Source: Galeopsis tetrahit
Taxonomy: Eukaryota; Streptophyta; Magnoliopsida; Lamiales; Lamiaceae
Reading direction: 5' to 3'
Assembly: GCA_963675135.1 (NCBI GenBank)
Contig: OY776125.1
Span: 27,886,565-27,950,564 of the forward strand
DNA length: 64,000 nt
The notes under the pieces are model-generated. The model saw nothing but the letters and a program-made list of their open reading frames with translations. It did not search any database and had not been told where the DNA came from. Positions 12,041 to 23,876 of the stretch are shown here, in pieces. Every line of letters starts with the position of its first letter. The stretch's first letter is position 1. The position numbers and the translations under genes were made by a program.

Positions 12041-15000
12041 GCACAAGACTTCAAGCAAGAAAATGAACCTAGTAGGTCTAATGGAAAAGAAGGTTCAAAG
12101 ACACCATTGAATGAAGAAGTGCCTTCAACTGCAGCCAAGCAGTATATTGAAAAGCATTACAAGGAACAAATGAAGAGCTTGCAAGAACGCAGAGATGAAT
12201 TTATGTTTAATGTCTCTTCAGCCCTTTGCCTTCCGTTTTATGTTCTTATCTTGCTATCTAACTTTCTGCAATCTGACTTGATGTCTTTCTGAATATTATA
12301 TATGACAGTTGTGTGGGGATACATTTTACCACCAGAATATTTAGATGCCAAGGTTTTGATATTCCTTTTTTCACTTCTCTTATTTGCTTGTGCTAATAAA
12401 ATCTTACAAATTGGTACAACGTATAATATTTGTTGTTTCCTTATATCTCTAATCTGTCTTTGGAGAAATTTTGAAATAGTTTCTGGAAGTGATCATTGTT
12501 CTTGATATGAACTACATTATTATAATGTGCAATATTTCCTAAGTTATTCATCGATCTTACATTCTATTATGCCTACTAGCATGCATGGCTTGTCTGAAAC
12601 TATTTACTAATCAAATATTTTAAGGGACACCTGTGTTTGCTAGATTTCGATGAAGACTTTGTAATCATGTATGTATGCATCTTCTGTTGTATTCTTTGAC
12701 CTTTCACTTTATTCAGTGCATTTCTTCATCGATCCAACTTTTTCCCTTTTGATGGTTAAGAGATTACTCTTGTGATTCGCAATAGATTTTCCATCAATAA
12801 TTAAATTCAAATTGGAATATGCATGTTGTACAATGAGTTTTGCAAGATCCTTCAAATTCTGCATTCAGTGTAGACTAATTTTTTCTTGCCCAACAATTTA
12901 GCATTAGAATTGAAACTCAAAATTGCTCTTATATTTGCTGATTTGGCTTCATTTCACGAAGCAAATTATTATACCTATTCAACCAATTTTGTGTGCTTGG
13001 AGTACTAAAGAGGTAATTATTTCTGGTTTCCTTGTAGACGTAATATGCTTGAAAAGAAATTAACTGGCTGATGCAGAAGAGCAAAATAACCTTTTGAAAG
13101 AAACAGAATATATGCGTCTTCAAAGGCATAAAATGGGTGCTGATGATTTTGAGCCATTAACTATGATTGGAAAGGGTGCGTTTGGGGAGGTACTCTCTCT
13201 CTCTCATGTGACATCTTGAAATACCCCACCAACTCCCTAGAGACCCCCATGAGCTTAAAAGTAGTTTTCTTTTGTTCTCTTAACACTTTATAGTTGATTG
13301 TTGAGAAAAGGGTGGGTGGGATCTCTGTTTGAGACATGTCGGACTTAATTTCTGAGTTCATATGATTGGTTATGAGGCACACCTTACTTTTCTAGTGAGA
13401 GAAATGATTTGACCATATTTTATTGGTTATGTCTTTTGCTGACTTCAGGTTAGAATCTGTTCAACTAGCCATGTTTATGCCATGAAAAAGCTTAAGAAGT
13501 CGGAGATAATGCTTCGTAGGGGCCAGGTAGAAATAAATTATATATTGTTTAAAAGAAAAGAACAATTATTTTGAAATCCTATGTTGTCCTTCCCCTCATG
13601 CTCCGTTTCTAGGTTGAGCATGTCAAAGCAGAAAGGAATTTACTAGCAACTGCATTGTTCTTTCCAAGATGAGGAGTATCTATATCTAATTATGGAATAC
13701 TGATATGATGACTTTACTGATGCGTAAAGATACATTAACATAAGATGAAGCAAGGTTAATTTTACGTGGGGGAAACAGTTGTTGCAATTGAGTCAATCCA
13801 CAAACACAATTATATTCATAGGTTTGCCCTAGCTATTTTTTATGGTTTGACAGAAAGGCCATGATTATTCTTATGTTATTCTAGATTCATATCTGATTTT
13901 ACTTGTTTCTTTATTCCTTTTCAGGGATATCAAGCCTGATAACTTGCTTCTGGATAGGAATGGACATGTGAAGTTGTCTGATTTTGGTTTATGTAAACCA
14001 TTGGATTGCAGTAATATTCTAGAAAAAGATTTTTTTGTTGGAAATGGCTATAGTGGGGCTCTTCAAAGTGATGGGCGTCCAGCAGCACCCAAGCGCACTC
14101 AACAAGAGCAACTGCAACACTGGCAGCGGAACATATATATATTTATTAGCCCTAGCTAGTATCTCAACACTTGAAATTGTGCTTACAAAATGCAATGATG
14201 ATCCAGCTAAATACGTTGTTCACAAAAGTAACAATGCAAGAGATTACATTCTTTTCTAAAGAATGTTGTTAGTTGTAAGGTCAGCATGAAATGAAGTTGA
14301 TTTTTCTCTTATGTTTTATTCATAGGCCTATTCAACCGTTGGTACACCTGATTATATTGCTCCACAAGTCCTACTGAAAAAAGGATATGGAATGGAATGT
14401 GATTGGTACGTGTTTTCTCAATATTTTTCTTTTCATCTGAAAAAACATTTGTTGTTAGTCTGATTGTGTGTATTCATTAGGTGGTCTCTGGGGGCAATCA
14501 TGTATGAAATGCTTGTGGGGTATCCACCATTCTATTCCGATGAGCCCATGTCTACATGCAGAAAGGTAATATATAGTTATTCCTCTTTTAATGCTGTATT
14601 GTTGTGGCATGCAGCTTCCTTCTTGTTTTCTACTTTCATACAAATAAATTTTCTCAAACAAGTCTTGTAACTTTTTAAAATGTTGCAATTTTAATTTAGT
14701 CCTAACAAGGTTGCAGGATTTTTTGCAGCTCACATAAGCGGCACGTGCAATACTCCAATAACTTTGTTAATATTGGAATAACATTGAAGCATTTTAATAT
14801 TTACGGGACTTAATTGAGAAAATTGATTTGTATGGGACTAAAATTTCCTACACCACAAATAAATGTGGGACCAATTTTGCAATTTACACTTTAGATGGCT
14901 CACTTAACCATGTTTTTTTTTTTAATTCATCCTTGGTTTGTTGTTTTTGGATTGGTCTTTGGTGCAGATAGTAAACTGGAGAACTCATTTAAAATTTCCA

Positions 15001-15654
15001 GAAGAGGCAAAATTATCACTAGAAGCTAAGGACCTCATCTGTAAACTCTTGTGTAATGTAGACCAAAGGCTTGGTACAAGAGGCGCTGATGAAATTAAGG
15101 TGCTTTTTATTGCAGTTGATAGAATTTTCAAAATGATTTAGTAGCAAATTGTTGATATACCCAAGTATCTGTCTTTTAGGCTCACCCTTGGTTCAAAGGC
15201 ATTTCATGGGATAAATTATATCAAATGACTGCAGCATTCATTGGCCTGAAGTAAATGACGAGTTGGATACTCAAAACTTCGAAAAGTTTGAATAGGTTTT
15301 CTTTCTCCCTTTTCAATGTACACATATTTCTTGTATATTTTCACTTTTGGTTTCTTTTCCTCATGTTGTTGATCTTCTGCAGTCCGACAATCAAGTACTG
15401 TCATCAGGAAAATCAGGCCCCTTGAGAAAGGTGTGTGAATGATACTACTAACGTTTTCTGCTACTGTTCTGTTTATTTTCGTTGTCTGAAATTGTGATTT
15501 GACAAATAACTGATTAAAGCTCACTTATGTGAAGACTAGTACCAAATAACTGATTAAAGCTCAAATAAAGTTGGATGCATAATATAAATACAATATACTG
15601 TACCAAAAATATATTTAAATAGCTATTAAACCCTATACGATTAGTGTGTCAATT

Positions 15655-15735
15655 TACAAATAAACCTAAGAGACCTACTGTGAAGAAGAGCAACAAACCT
15701 AAGAGACCTACTGTGAAGTCCCTCTTCAGTATGAT
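15655..15735 (+). repeat. In-frame 33-bp duplication inside the kinase pseudogene
   Basis: The phrase aaacctaagagacctactgt begins at 15662 and again at 15695, exactly 33 bp apart, so KPKRPTVK is encoded twice in one frame. NDR kinases have this motif once. A second local duplication lies just upstream: aaataactgattaaagctca at 15504 and again 40 bp later. Confidence 0.75.
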
Positions 15736-15774
15736 CCTTTCTTCGTCTTACATACATACATACATACACTTGGG

Positions 15775-15916
15775 TGCACCAGTTTCACGGTGCACGACTT
15801 ATACTGTTTAGTGAAAACAACTAATACTACTATTTAGCAAAAACAATTAATGCTTTTTAGTAAAACAACTATTACCGTTTAAAAAAACACTTGAGTTGCA
15901 CGATGAAACTGGTGCA
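15775..15916. mobile_element. Short MITE in the last intron of the kinase pseudogene
   Basis: Ends are tgcaccagtttcacggtgca and tgcacgatgaaactggtgca, inverted copies with about two mismatches. The interior has three imperfect copies of a phrase like gtttagtgaaaacaactaat. The element is about 142 bp with no coding capacity. A target duplication is not clear, so the superfamily is left open. A (CATA)n tract precedes it at 15750-15768. Confidence 0.6.
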
Positions 15917-16197
15917 TATAAGTATTTATCATATGTATATATTATAGATACGTAGTTCAAGAATTACTAGGAAACACAAGGGGTTAAGCTCTTGTTCTCA
16001 TACATTTTCCATGACATATAACAGATGAGGAGTCAAATTCGTCATCCACTCAACACGCACAAGGGAGTTTCTTGAATCTGCTACCTCCCACATTAGAAGG
16101 CTCGAAAGGAGGTGAATATTAAAGCGAACCACAAATGTGTCGATAGCAAGCAACGAGTGTAGTAAAACGTTGGAACGGGGTTAAGTTATTTGGAAGT

Positions 16198-16917
16198 TGT
16201 TATACCTAGTCAAAGAAGTCAATATTTAACAAGTCAATCCTAGTCACCAGCTTGCGTGACGACGACTAGTCAATCAAGTCGTGCGACGACTAGTCAACAA
16301 TATGTAGAAAATGTAATAAATGTAATGTATTTAATGTAATTAAGTGCTCGCCTAAAGATGTTGGCGAGCACATATAGAGCTAGCTAGAAAAGACAAGTGT
16401 TTAGAGCCTTGGAAGAAAGCACAGAGCGTGGTCGGCACGGCTTGTGCGACCACCATCCATGAAGATGACCGGACGACCAGGTCCTCCGGCGAGCACCATG
16501 GCCCAGCTCTTCGACAACTCCTCGGCAATCGGCGAGGACGACCACCAGAGGCGGTTTAGCATTAAATGCGCCGTCCCATCACCTTTTCGGGCAGAAACTC
16601 AGGTCCTGTGGTAGTGTGTCACGTGTAAAGGCCGGGCAGCCCAAGAAACTAGTATATAATGCCTAGAAGGCTCATTTGTAAGATTCACGTAACATTTTCC
16701 TACCAAAACCTAAACCCTAAGCAATAAACACTCCCAAGCTCAAAGCTTTAACTTCTCCAAGAAACTACTTCCTGTGTTCTTCATTTGTTCTTCGATAAGA
16801 TCACAAATCATCACACTAATCCGTATTAACACGTAATAAACCCCGATCATTATATATGTTTGTTTAGTGCTTACGAAATCCCACATCCAGATCATCCATT
16901 CAAAAGCACGTACAACA
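16198..16917 (+). repeat. 5' LTR of the Tat element
   Basis: Begins tgttatacc and ends gtacaaca. A TATA-like motif (agtatataatg) near 16651 is the likely start region for the genomic transcript. Against the 3' LTR I count by eye roughly 20-25 substitutions, mostly transitions, plus one indel of about 10 bp near 16510-16530. Confidence 0.95.
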
Positions 16918-16940
16918 TTTGGCGCTAGAAGGAGGGGTCC
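16918..16940 (+). other. Candidate primer-binding site
   Basis: tttggcgctagaagg directly follows the 5' LTR. The TGGCGC start is usual for primer-binding sites of plant gypsy elements. I cannot assign the priming tRNA without a tRNA set. Confidence 0.6.
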
Positions 16941-17284
16941 TTTTACGTGTTCTTCATCAAAGTTTCAACCGATCATCGAACGATCGGCTTGTAAACTCCG
17001 TATTTCAGGTTTTAATCGGTAGAGATACCTTTTAGAACATCGTTTACGTATTTCATACGTATTCTAATTATTTTCGTGTTCTTAAGTATTTGTAATATTT
17101 AGGCATACTTTGGAGTTTGATCTCCCTATATTTCTGTTTTTAAGCTTCTTTTGTTGTTACTTTGCTAAGATCGTAGTTGTAATAGCACGTTCTTCTACGT
17201 AAGAACCCGAATCTTTTATTTTTTAGCATCGAAAGCTTAGAACAGTTTATATCTTGGTAACTGTGTTCTAGACACTCTTGAACG

Positions 17285-19726
17285 ATGTCTCAACACACCC
17301 ATCATAACGGAATCCCACCACCCGGAGGAAACGAACATCCTCCGGCGCCGACAGCTCCGGTGGGTACTCCAGCGGCCAACCCTTTGGCCAATATTAACCT
17401 GGGGGACATCTTGAAAGATCCCCAGCACTTGAGAGATTTTACTGACTTTCTCAATGAAAAGAGGAGGAATAACGAGGCGGAAGAGCTCGAAAAGGCCAAG
17501 GATCAGGCCTTTGACAAAGCTCGCAAGGCCAGGGCGAGAGCCAACATGAACGATGAGGACGACCGCTCCTATAATTCGTATTTTGTACATCCCCAAGATA
17601 AGGGAAAAAATAAAGCTCCTGACCGCTCCCATAACAGTCATACTGGGGACTCACTCGGTGGTCGGAACTCAGTTTTTAACCGAGTAGGCGACAAGGACCC
17701 GAAAGCTCCTCGCCCACTACCTTATAATGTCGGGCGCCGACCAGGGAATGACGACCACAAGGATCGTGGTAAAAAGAATGATCAAGGAGACAGAATCTCC
17801 GCCCTCGACCGAGTAGGGCCAGGCTCACGAGCTCCAGCGAGGAGTTATCACAGTCGACAACCTGAGCGATCACACCGGGATGATCGCCCGGCCGCATCAC
17901 ACGGGAGCCGACGAGATGAGATCGTCTTCCCCCAACCACAGACTGCCGAGGAAGGGCAGATCGCCCAGTTCATCGAGACTCAGAAACTGATGAAACTGGA
18001 GATGGTAAATTTACGAGTAGAGGTGGTCGCCTCTAAGAAGGGAACTGCTCCTCCAGCCACTCTTCCAGCCCCACCTCTAAGTGTTATGATCCTCACCGCC
18101 CCTATTCAGAGAAAGATCTATATTCCTTCTATGGCAACTTACGATGGTATGTCCGACCCCCGGGTACACTTGTCCAAGTACTCGAACTACATGACCTCAA
18201 CTGGGGCAACAAACGCTACTCAGTGCAGAAACTTCTCCCTGACTTTGGGAGACCGGGCTCATCGCTGGTACACCACTTTGGGAGCCGGGTCCATCACCTC
18301 CTTCATCGAGCTGGGGCAACAATTCTTGACCTACTATGGGTCAATTGCTGCTCGCCTAGCATCAAAACAACGTTTGGCAAACGTTCGCCAAACACTGACT
18401 GAATCAGGCAAAGACTTTATCGAACGATTTGATAGGTTAGTGATCGATGGGGAGGCAGTGAATGACGAGACGAAGCTGATCTCAGTTGTTTCCGGCCTGA
18501 GAATAGGTTCCAAACTCTGGGAATCTATGCATACCATCTTCTCGGAATCTTATGCAGATTTCCGTAACCGGGCTGGAAACCTCATCCAAATGGAAGAAAT
18601 CATGAGTGCCGCCAAGGCTAACGAGCAGCCTGAAGCGGCCAAAAAAGTGTGGCCAAAAAAGAACTTTACCACTGGGGAGCCATCCCAGCCAAAAAAGGCG
18701 ATCAGTCAGGGCAGCAGTGCTCGCCCAGCAAACTTCAGACCTTTCGAGGAGGCCCCGGAGATCACTCAGTTCAGAGAGACCCTATCTTTTGATCCCAAGG
18801 CCATTTTCGATGCAATCAGGGGAAAGAATCTGCTCCCCGCGGCGAGGCCAATGCATACCAGTGAGGACAATCTAGATGGTAATAAATTCTGCAATTACCA
18901 CAACTCCATCGGCCACCACACCAATGGGTGCCGAGACTTGATGAAAAATCTTTTCAAGTTTTACAATGAGGCCAAGCTCGCCCAATTCATCAAGCCCAAG
19001 GATGGAAATGGCGACAATAGAGGCAGGAAACGTCGCGACGACAACGATGACTTGCGCCAACAGATCAACCGTCAGAAGACGACTCCCCCCATGCCGAACA
19101 CTCCGACTGGCGAGATCGACTTCGTCGGCGGGGGCTTTTTTGTGATAGAGGGCCCCTTGGGGGGCACTGAGTCAGGAAGTGCTCTGTCTGTTCGCCGACA
19201 GCAGAGTGAAATGCGAGCACTCAACAACGTACACCAAGTGTGCGTTGCTCCGGCTGCCGAGAAGCCTCCATCCCACCAAGTCCTTTTCACGGACGACGAT
19301 CTGAACGGCGTGGTGCAACTAAATAACGATGCTTTGGTTGTCACCGGAAAAATTATGGGGACGGTCGTCCACCGAATGATGATCGATACTGGGGCATACA
19401 CCAATGTCCTTTTCAAGCACACTCTGGATGCTCTCGGCGGATATGCTGAATATATCAAGCCTTGCGATGATATTATCGTAGGTTTCAGAGACACTCGCTC
19501 CCATCCAATAGGGAGGATCAGGCTATCATTGCAGCTGGCGTCAACGAAAGAGCCAGCGATGCACTACACTCGGCAGCTCGATTTCATGATCGTCGACATG
19601 CCCTCTTCTTATAATATTTTCCTCGGCCGACCTTTCTTCGACGAGTTCAAGGCAGCCGCCTCTACTTATTACTATTGTATTAAGTTTCCAACCCCGGCGG
19701 GAGTTAAAACCGTCAGGGGCGACTAG
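17285..19726 (+). CDS. Tat element gag and aspartic protease, ended early by a stop codon
   Basis: 813 residues from an ATG soon after the leader. The N-terminal third is hydrophilic and charged. The retrotransposon gag core lies around residues 280-420 (YDGMSDPRVHLSKY, then WYTTLGAGSI). A zinc-binding-like CNYHNSIGHHTNGC is near 535-550. The aspartic protease has its catalytic IDTGAYTNVLF near 700 and ends with IFLGRPFFDEF. The protein forms the particle coat and the protease that processes it. The frame stops at TAG 19724, in a place where related polyproteins read on, and TGA follows at 19742. Beyond that the same frame stays open to 20131, so these are point nonsense mutations in a gag-pol that was once longer, not a designed end. 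Confidence 0.85.
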   Translation: MSQHTHHNGIPPPGGNEHPPAPTAPVGTPAANPLANINLGDILKDPQHLRDFTDFLNEKRRNNEAEELEKAKDQAFDKARKARARANMNDEDDRSYNSYFVHPQDKGKNKAPDRSHNSHTGDSLGGRNSVFNRVGDKDPKAPRPLPYNVGRRPGNDDHKDRGKKNDQGDRISALDRVGPGSRAPARSYHSRQPERSHRDDRPAASHGSRRDEIVFPQPQTAEEGQIAQFIETQKLMKLEMVNLRVEVVASKKGTAPPATLPAPPLSVMILTAPIQRKIYIPSMATYDGMSDPRVHLSKYSNYMTSTGATNATQCRNFSLTLGDRAHRWYTTLGAGSITSFIELGQQFLTYYGSIAARLASKQRLANVRQTLTESGKDFIERFDRLVIDGEAVNDETKLISVVSGLRIGSKLWESMHTIFSESYADFRNRAGNLIQMEEIMSAAKANEQPEAAKKVWPKKNFTTGEPSQPKKAISQGSSARPANFRPFEEAPEITQFRETLSFDPKAIFDAIRGKNLLPAARPMHTSEDNLDGNKFCNYHNSIGHHTNGCRDLMKNLFKFYNEAKLAQFIKPKDGNGDNRGRKRRDDNDDLRQQINRQKTTPPMPNTPTGEIDFVGGGFFVIEGPLGGTESGSALSVRRQQSEMRALNNVHQVCVAPAAEKPPSHQVLFTDDDLNGVVQLNNDALVVTGKIMGTVVHRMMIDTGAYTNVLFKHTLDALGGYAEYIKPCDDIIVGFRDTRSHPIGRIRLSLQLASTKEPAMHYTRQLDFMIVDMPSSYNIFLGRPFFDEFKAAASTYYYCIKFPTPAGVKTVRGD

Positions 19727-22700
19727 ACGCGGGCGAGGGAGTGACTCGTCCGTTTTGCTAAGCGTCATTCTAAAGAAGCTCCTATGATTGGAAAGTATAT
19801 CGAGTGTCAAGAAGAAAAAGCAAATTTAAATTACTTAGAGGGTCTCTCCAACAAGTATCGAAAAATTGAGATAGGGGAATCAAGTCAGGTTTTCGACGAC
19901 CACCATGTGGAGGTGGGTGAGCACACCCCCATGGAGATTGACGAGCACACCCCAATGATTTTAGACAAGCACGATCAGACAATTGTGGGCGATCAGATCC
20001 ACGACGACCAGGTTTCAGAGCTGGTCTTTCCAGATCTGGAGCCTAGGCTAGGCTTTGAGCCAGAGTCTGGAATCGAGGATCCTCGTTGGAAAGAACCCAA
20101 AGAGCGGGTTTACTCCAGCGGAGGACCTTGAAACCATCCACCTAAACGAAGCTCGTCCAGAACTCGAAGTTTTCATAGGTTCAAATTTACCAGTGCAATT
20201 GCGATAAGAGATGGTCGCCTTTTTTAAAGCAAACGTCAGAACGTTCGCCTGGTCGCACGAGGATATGGTGGGCATCGACATGAGCCATGCCTGCCATAGG
20301 TTGAACATTGATCCATCAAGGAGACCCATCACCCAAAAACGAAGAAAATTTGGGCCTGATAAATATGCGGCTATGGCGGTTGAAGTAAAAAAGTTGATCG
20401 ACAACAAGTTAATCGAAAAAGCTGGAACTGATCCTAAGTGGTTGGCAAATCCAGTGCTCGTCCAAAAAATGACCGGGTCGTGGAGATTGTGTATAGACTT
20501 CACAGATCTAAACGATGCATGTCCTAAAGATCATTCTCCGATGCCCCACATCGATCATCTGGTAGATAATACAGCAGGGCACGAGTTGCTTACATTTATG
20601 GATGCTTTCGCGGGATACCATCAGATTGCAATGCATCCCGACGACCACCGACATACGGCTTTCATGACGGCGACCGACATGTACTGCTGGAAGAGAATGT
20701 CTTTCGGTTTGAAAAACGCGGGGACAACGTACCAATGACTGGTAAATAAAATGTTCGAGAAACACATCGGTGAGATGGTGGAGGTCTATATCGACGACAT
20801 CGTCGTCAAAAGCTTGCGGAAAGAAGATCACCTACACCACCTCGCCATGACATTCCATATTCTGAAAGAGTATAACATGAAGTTGAATCCTAAGAAGTGC
20901 AGTTTCGGAGTTGGCTCCGGAAAATTTCTGGGGCACTTGGTTAGCTAGAGGGGCATCGAGGCGAATCCAAGAAAAATTCAAGCAGTCATCAACATGCAAA
21001 GCCCAAGGAATGTAAAAGAAGTACAACGGTTGACATGATGCCTATCATCGCTGAATAGATTCATTGCACGAACGGGCGATCGTTGCAAATCTTTTTTCGA
21101 CGCTTTGAAAAAAGGGAGGTTCGAATGGACCGATGAGTGCGAGAAAGCCTTCGAGAAGCTGAAGGAATATTTATCGGATCCGAAGGTCCTATCTAAGCCA
21201 GTCCCAGGCGAAATTTTATATCTATACTTGGCGGCCAGTGACTGTGCGATCAGTTCAGTGCTCGTCCGAGCAGAAGGAAGCACACATCTGCCAATATACT
21301 ATGTAAGTCAATCACTGAGAGATGCTGAGTTGAGATACACTCTGATGGAAAAATTGGCTTATGCTTTGGTCATGAGCGTGAGAAAGTTGAGGCAGTACAT
21401 GTTCGACCACGAGGTGGTCATTCTTACGACCTTTCCTTTGCGACGAGCACTACATCGGCCGGATACCACTGGAAGACTTTTGAAGTGGTTGGTGGAAATC
21501 GGCCAATTTGGGCTCAGCTATGCACCCAGAACAGCGATCAAGGGGCAAGTATTTGCAGAATTCTTAGTGGAACTCACTTTCCCGGATAAACTTGACACGG
21601 AAATCGAACTTCCTTGGATACTGTTCGTTGATGGTTCGTCGACGAGCACCAAAGCGGGGGCAGGAATCGTCCTCACCAGCCCGTCTGGACAAACTTTTGC
21701 TTCGGCGATAGATTTCGAGTATCGGGCGACCAACAAAGAAGCAGAGTACGAGGCTCTGGTCTCTAGAATCAAGATGGCCATGGTCGTAGGCGCCAGAAAA
21801 CTGAATTTTTTTTCAGACTCTCAGCTAGTGGTATGTCAGATAATGGGCGAGTACGTGGCTCGCGGCGACCAGATGCTGAAATATCAAGACTTGGTAAAAG
21901 GATTACTCGAGCAATTCGATCAAATCCACATCGAGCAAATCCCTAGGGAGGAGAATACGCAAGCAAATGCTTTAGCTCGACTGGCCACTTCAGAGGCGGA
22001 GGTAATATTTTCAAAAGCGACGATCACTAAAATTTCTTTCCCATCAGTGAGCAGAGGTCAAATTTTGCAGGTTGAAGCGACCAGCGACGAGGACTGGAGG
22101 TCGCCGATCACCAAGTACATCAAGACCGGCGAGCTCCCGGACGACAAATTTAAGGCGACCAGACTGCAACCCAGGTCCGCCAGGTACACCATCATCGACG
22201 ACCAGCTGTACAAACGAGGTTTTTCAATGCCTTTATTGAAATTCCTCGGAGAAGATGAAGCGAAGATCGTCATGCACGAAATCCACGAAGGAGTGTGTGG
22301 AAATCATACAGGGGGCAAGCACTCGCTTTAAAAATCATAAGACAAGGCTACTTTTGGCTAACACTGAAGAAGGATGCAATTCATTACGCCCAGACGTGCA
22401 AGAGATGCCAAGCTTTTGCTCCCGCCATACACTCACCACCAGACGAGCTCATCTCCGTCTATAACTCCTGGACCTTCGCGAAATGGGGCATCGACATCAT
22501 CGGACCTTTCCCGCCTGGCATCGGGGGAGTAACTTTCGTAGTCGTAGCAGTCGACTACTTCACCAAGTGAACAGAAGCAAAGGCACTAAAGACCATCACG
22601 TCAGCTCAAATGACAAATTTCATCTGGAAAAACATCATCTGCAAGTTTGGCCTACCACGAGCTATCGTGACGGACAACGGACGACAATTCACCAGTCAAG

Positions 22701-23316
22701 ACATGCTAGATTTCTGCTCGAAATGGAACATCAAGAAGCTATTTTCAACGCCCTATCATCCACAATCGAATGGTCAAGTAGAGGCCATAAATAAGATCAT
22801 CAAGCATACACTGAAGGCAAAGCTGGAAGGATTAAAGGGCAAGTGGGCCGACGAGCTGCACATGGTTCTGTGGGCATATCGGACGACCACGAGAAACTCC
22901 ACAGGTGAAACTCCGTTCGCGCTCGCGTTCGGAACAGAAGCTGTCATACCAGCTGAAGGACAGGTCGCCACTTTCCGAGTGGCAAACTATGACGAGCAGT
23001 TGAATAATGATGCACAACTCTCCAATTTAGACTTCCTTGAAGAGCGAAGACTAACAGCGGACGAGAAGAATGTGGTCTACAAACAAAGGTCAGAATGCTA
23101 CTACAACACCAAAGTACGTGCTCGCCAATTTACTATCGGCCAGCTCGTACTTCGATGGGCGACGGAACAGTCCATTGGCATACTTGGCCCGACTTGAGAG
23201 GGCCCGTACCGTGTAACGCGCACGCACTCAAACGGATCGTACGAGCTAGAAGATCTCGAAGGCAAGCCGAGGAAGTACCCATGGAACACGGTCAAGTTGA
23301 AGAAATATTATCAATA
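19727..23316 (+). pseudogene. Tat element pol region (RT, RNase H, second RNase H, integrase), broken
   Basis: Domains in order: reverse transcriptase with KLIDNKLIEKAG, WRLCIDFTDLNDACPKDHSP and the catalytic YIDDIVVKS (about 20380-20820); a degenerate first RNase H (about 21110-21560, with FEWTDECEKAF); a second RNase H with FVDGSS, EAEYEAL and SDSQLVV (about 21625-21990); and integrase with an HHCC-type finger region, WGIDIIGPFP, TDNGRQF and STPYHPQSNGQVE (about 22250-23000). Lesions: stops at 19742, 20205, 20736, 20946, 21036, 22568 and 23195, and single-base frameshifts near 20110 and in a G run near 22308. Catalytic motifs survive on both sides of each lesion, so inactivation is recent compared with domain loss. 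The element cannot make a full Pol. Confidence 0.9.
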
Positions 23317-23399
23317 AGTTTCAATTTTGCACATTTGTATAGTTTGTATCTAGTATCGTTTCAATACATGTCAAGTTTTAAATTTCATCAAAAGTGTTA

Positions 23400-23790
23400 G
23401 ATAAATTTTAGAATTTTTAGATGAGGCTCTGCGTAGCCAACTAAGGAAAGAGTTCAACCGACGAATGGTTAACTCTAAAAGACAAGTACTCGGTTTGAAA
23501 GATGCTTGCAAAAAACAGTGACGACGATGATCACTATCTAAACATACGAGCACAGACCAATGAAAGGTCTAAACTAAAAAGACAAGTACTTTGAAAAAAT
23601 GCTTGCAAAAAATAATCACTTAAGTTGAAAAGCAGTGACGAGGACGATCACTCAAAATAAACGAACACATCATAAGCAAAAATTTCATTTATATTAAAAA
23701 AGCCTTATAGGCTAAGATTACAAAAAAGGCCTCTAAGGCCGAACACTACAAAAAGGCCCTAGTGGCCGAGCAGTTACAAAACAAAAGAAA
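23400..23790. repeat. Repeat-rich spacer between the two convergent Tat genes
   Basis: Imperfect direct repeats: agacaagtact followed by a tttgaaa phrase and tgcttgcaaaaaa occurs near 23480 and 23580, and a gtgacgaggacgatcact-type phrase occurs twice. From 23694 there are three short copies of aaaaaggcc followed by a variable linker and aggccga. Read on the minus strand, this is just past the stop of the antisense gene, so it may hold both genes' 3' ends. Confidence 0.6.
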
Positions 23791-23876
23791 AGAGAAGTCG
23801 TCGAGCAAATTTATGGTTGATCTCCAACCTCTGGAGCATCGTGCTCGTTAGCAGCCACCACCTCGGTAGGAGCACT

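Larger units (their letters stand above)
12044..16122 (+). pseudogene. NDR/LATS-type AGC protein kinase pseudogene
   Basis: Exon-by-exon similarity to plant NDR serine/threonine kinases is clear. Segments: N-terminal coiled region with AAKQYIEKHYKEQMKSLQER (12044-12205); glycine loop IGKGAFGE (ends 13189); YAMKKLKK with the ATP-binding lysine (13449-13526); a degraded segment reaching IHR (13613-13821); DIKPDN, DFG and the NDR-specific insert with APKRTQQEQ (13925-14132); VGTPDYIAP (14326-14405); WWSLGAIMYEM (split across 14405/14481-14565); LKFPEEAKLS (14968-15099); HPWFKG (15180-15295); a short segment (15383-15430); KPKRPTVKSLF (about 15655-15735); and a C-terminal QGSFLNLLPP with TAA at 16120-16122. 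Most splice sites survive. Breaks: frameshifts before the glycine loop and in the 13613 segment, which has also lost several residues; a 2-nt frameshift near 15235; a premature TAG at 15293; APE changed to APQ; and the exon after 15430 missing. In plants this family acts in growth and polarity signalling; this copy cannot encode a kinase. Confidence 0.9.
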
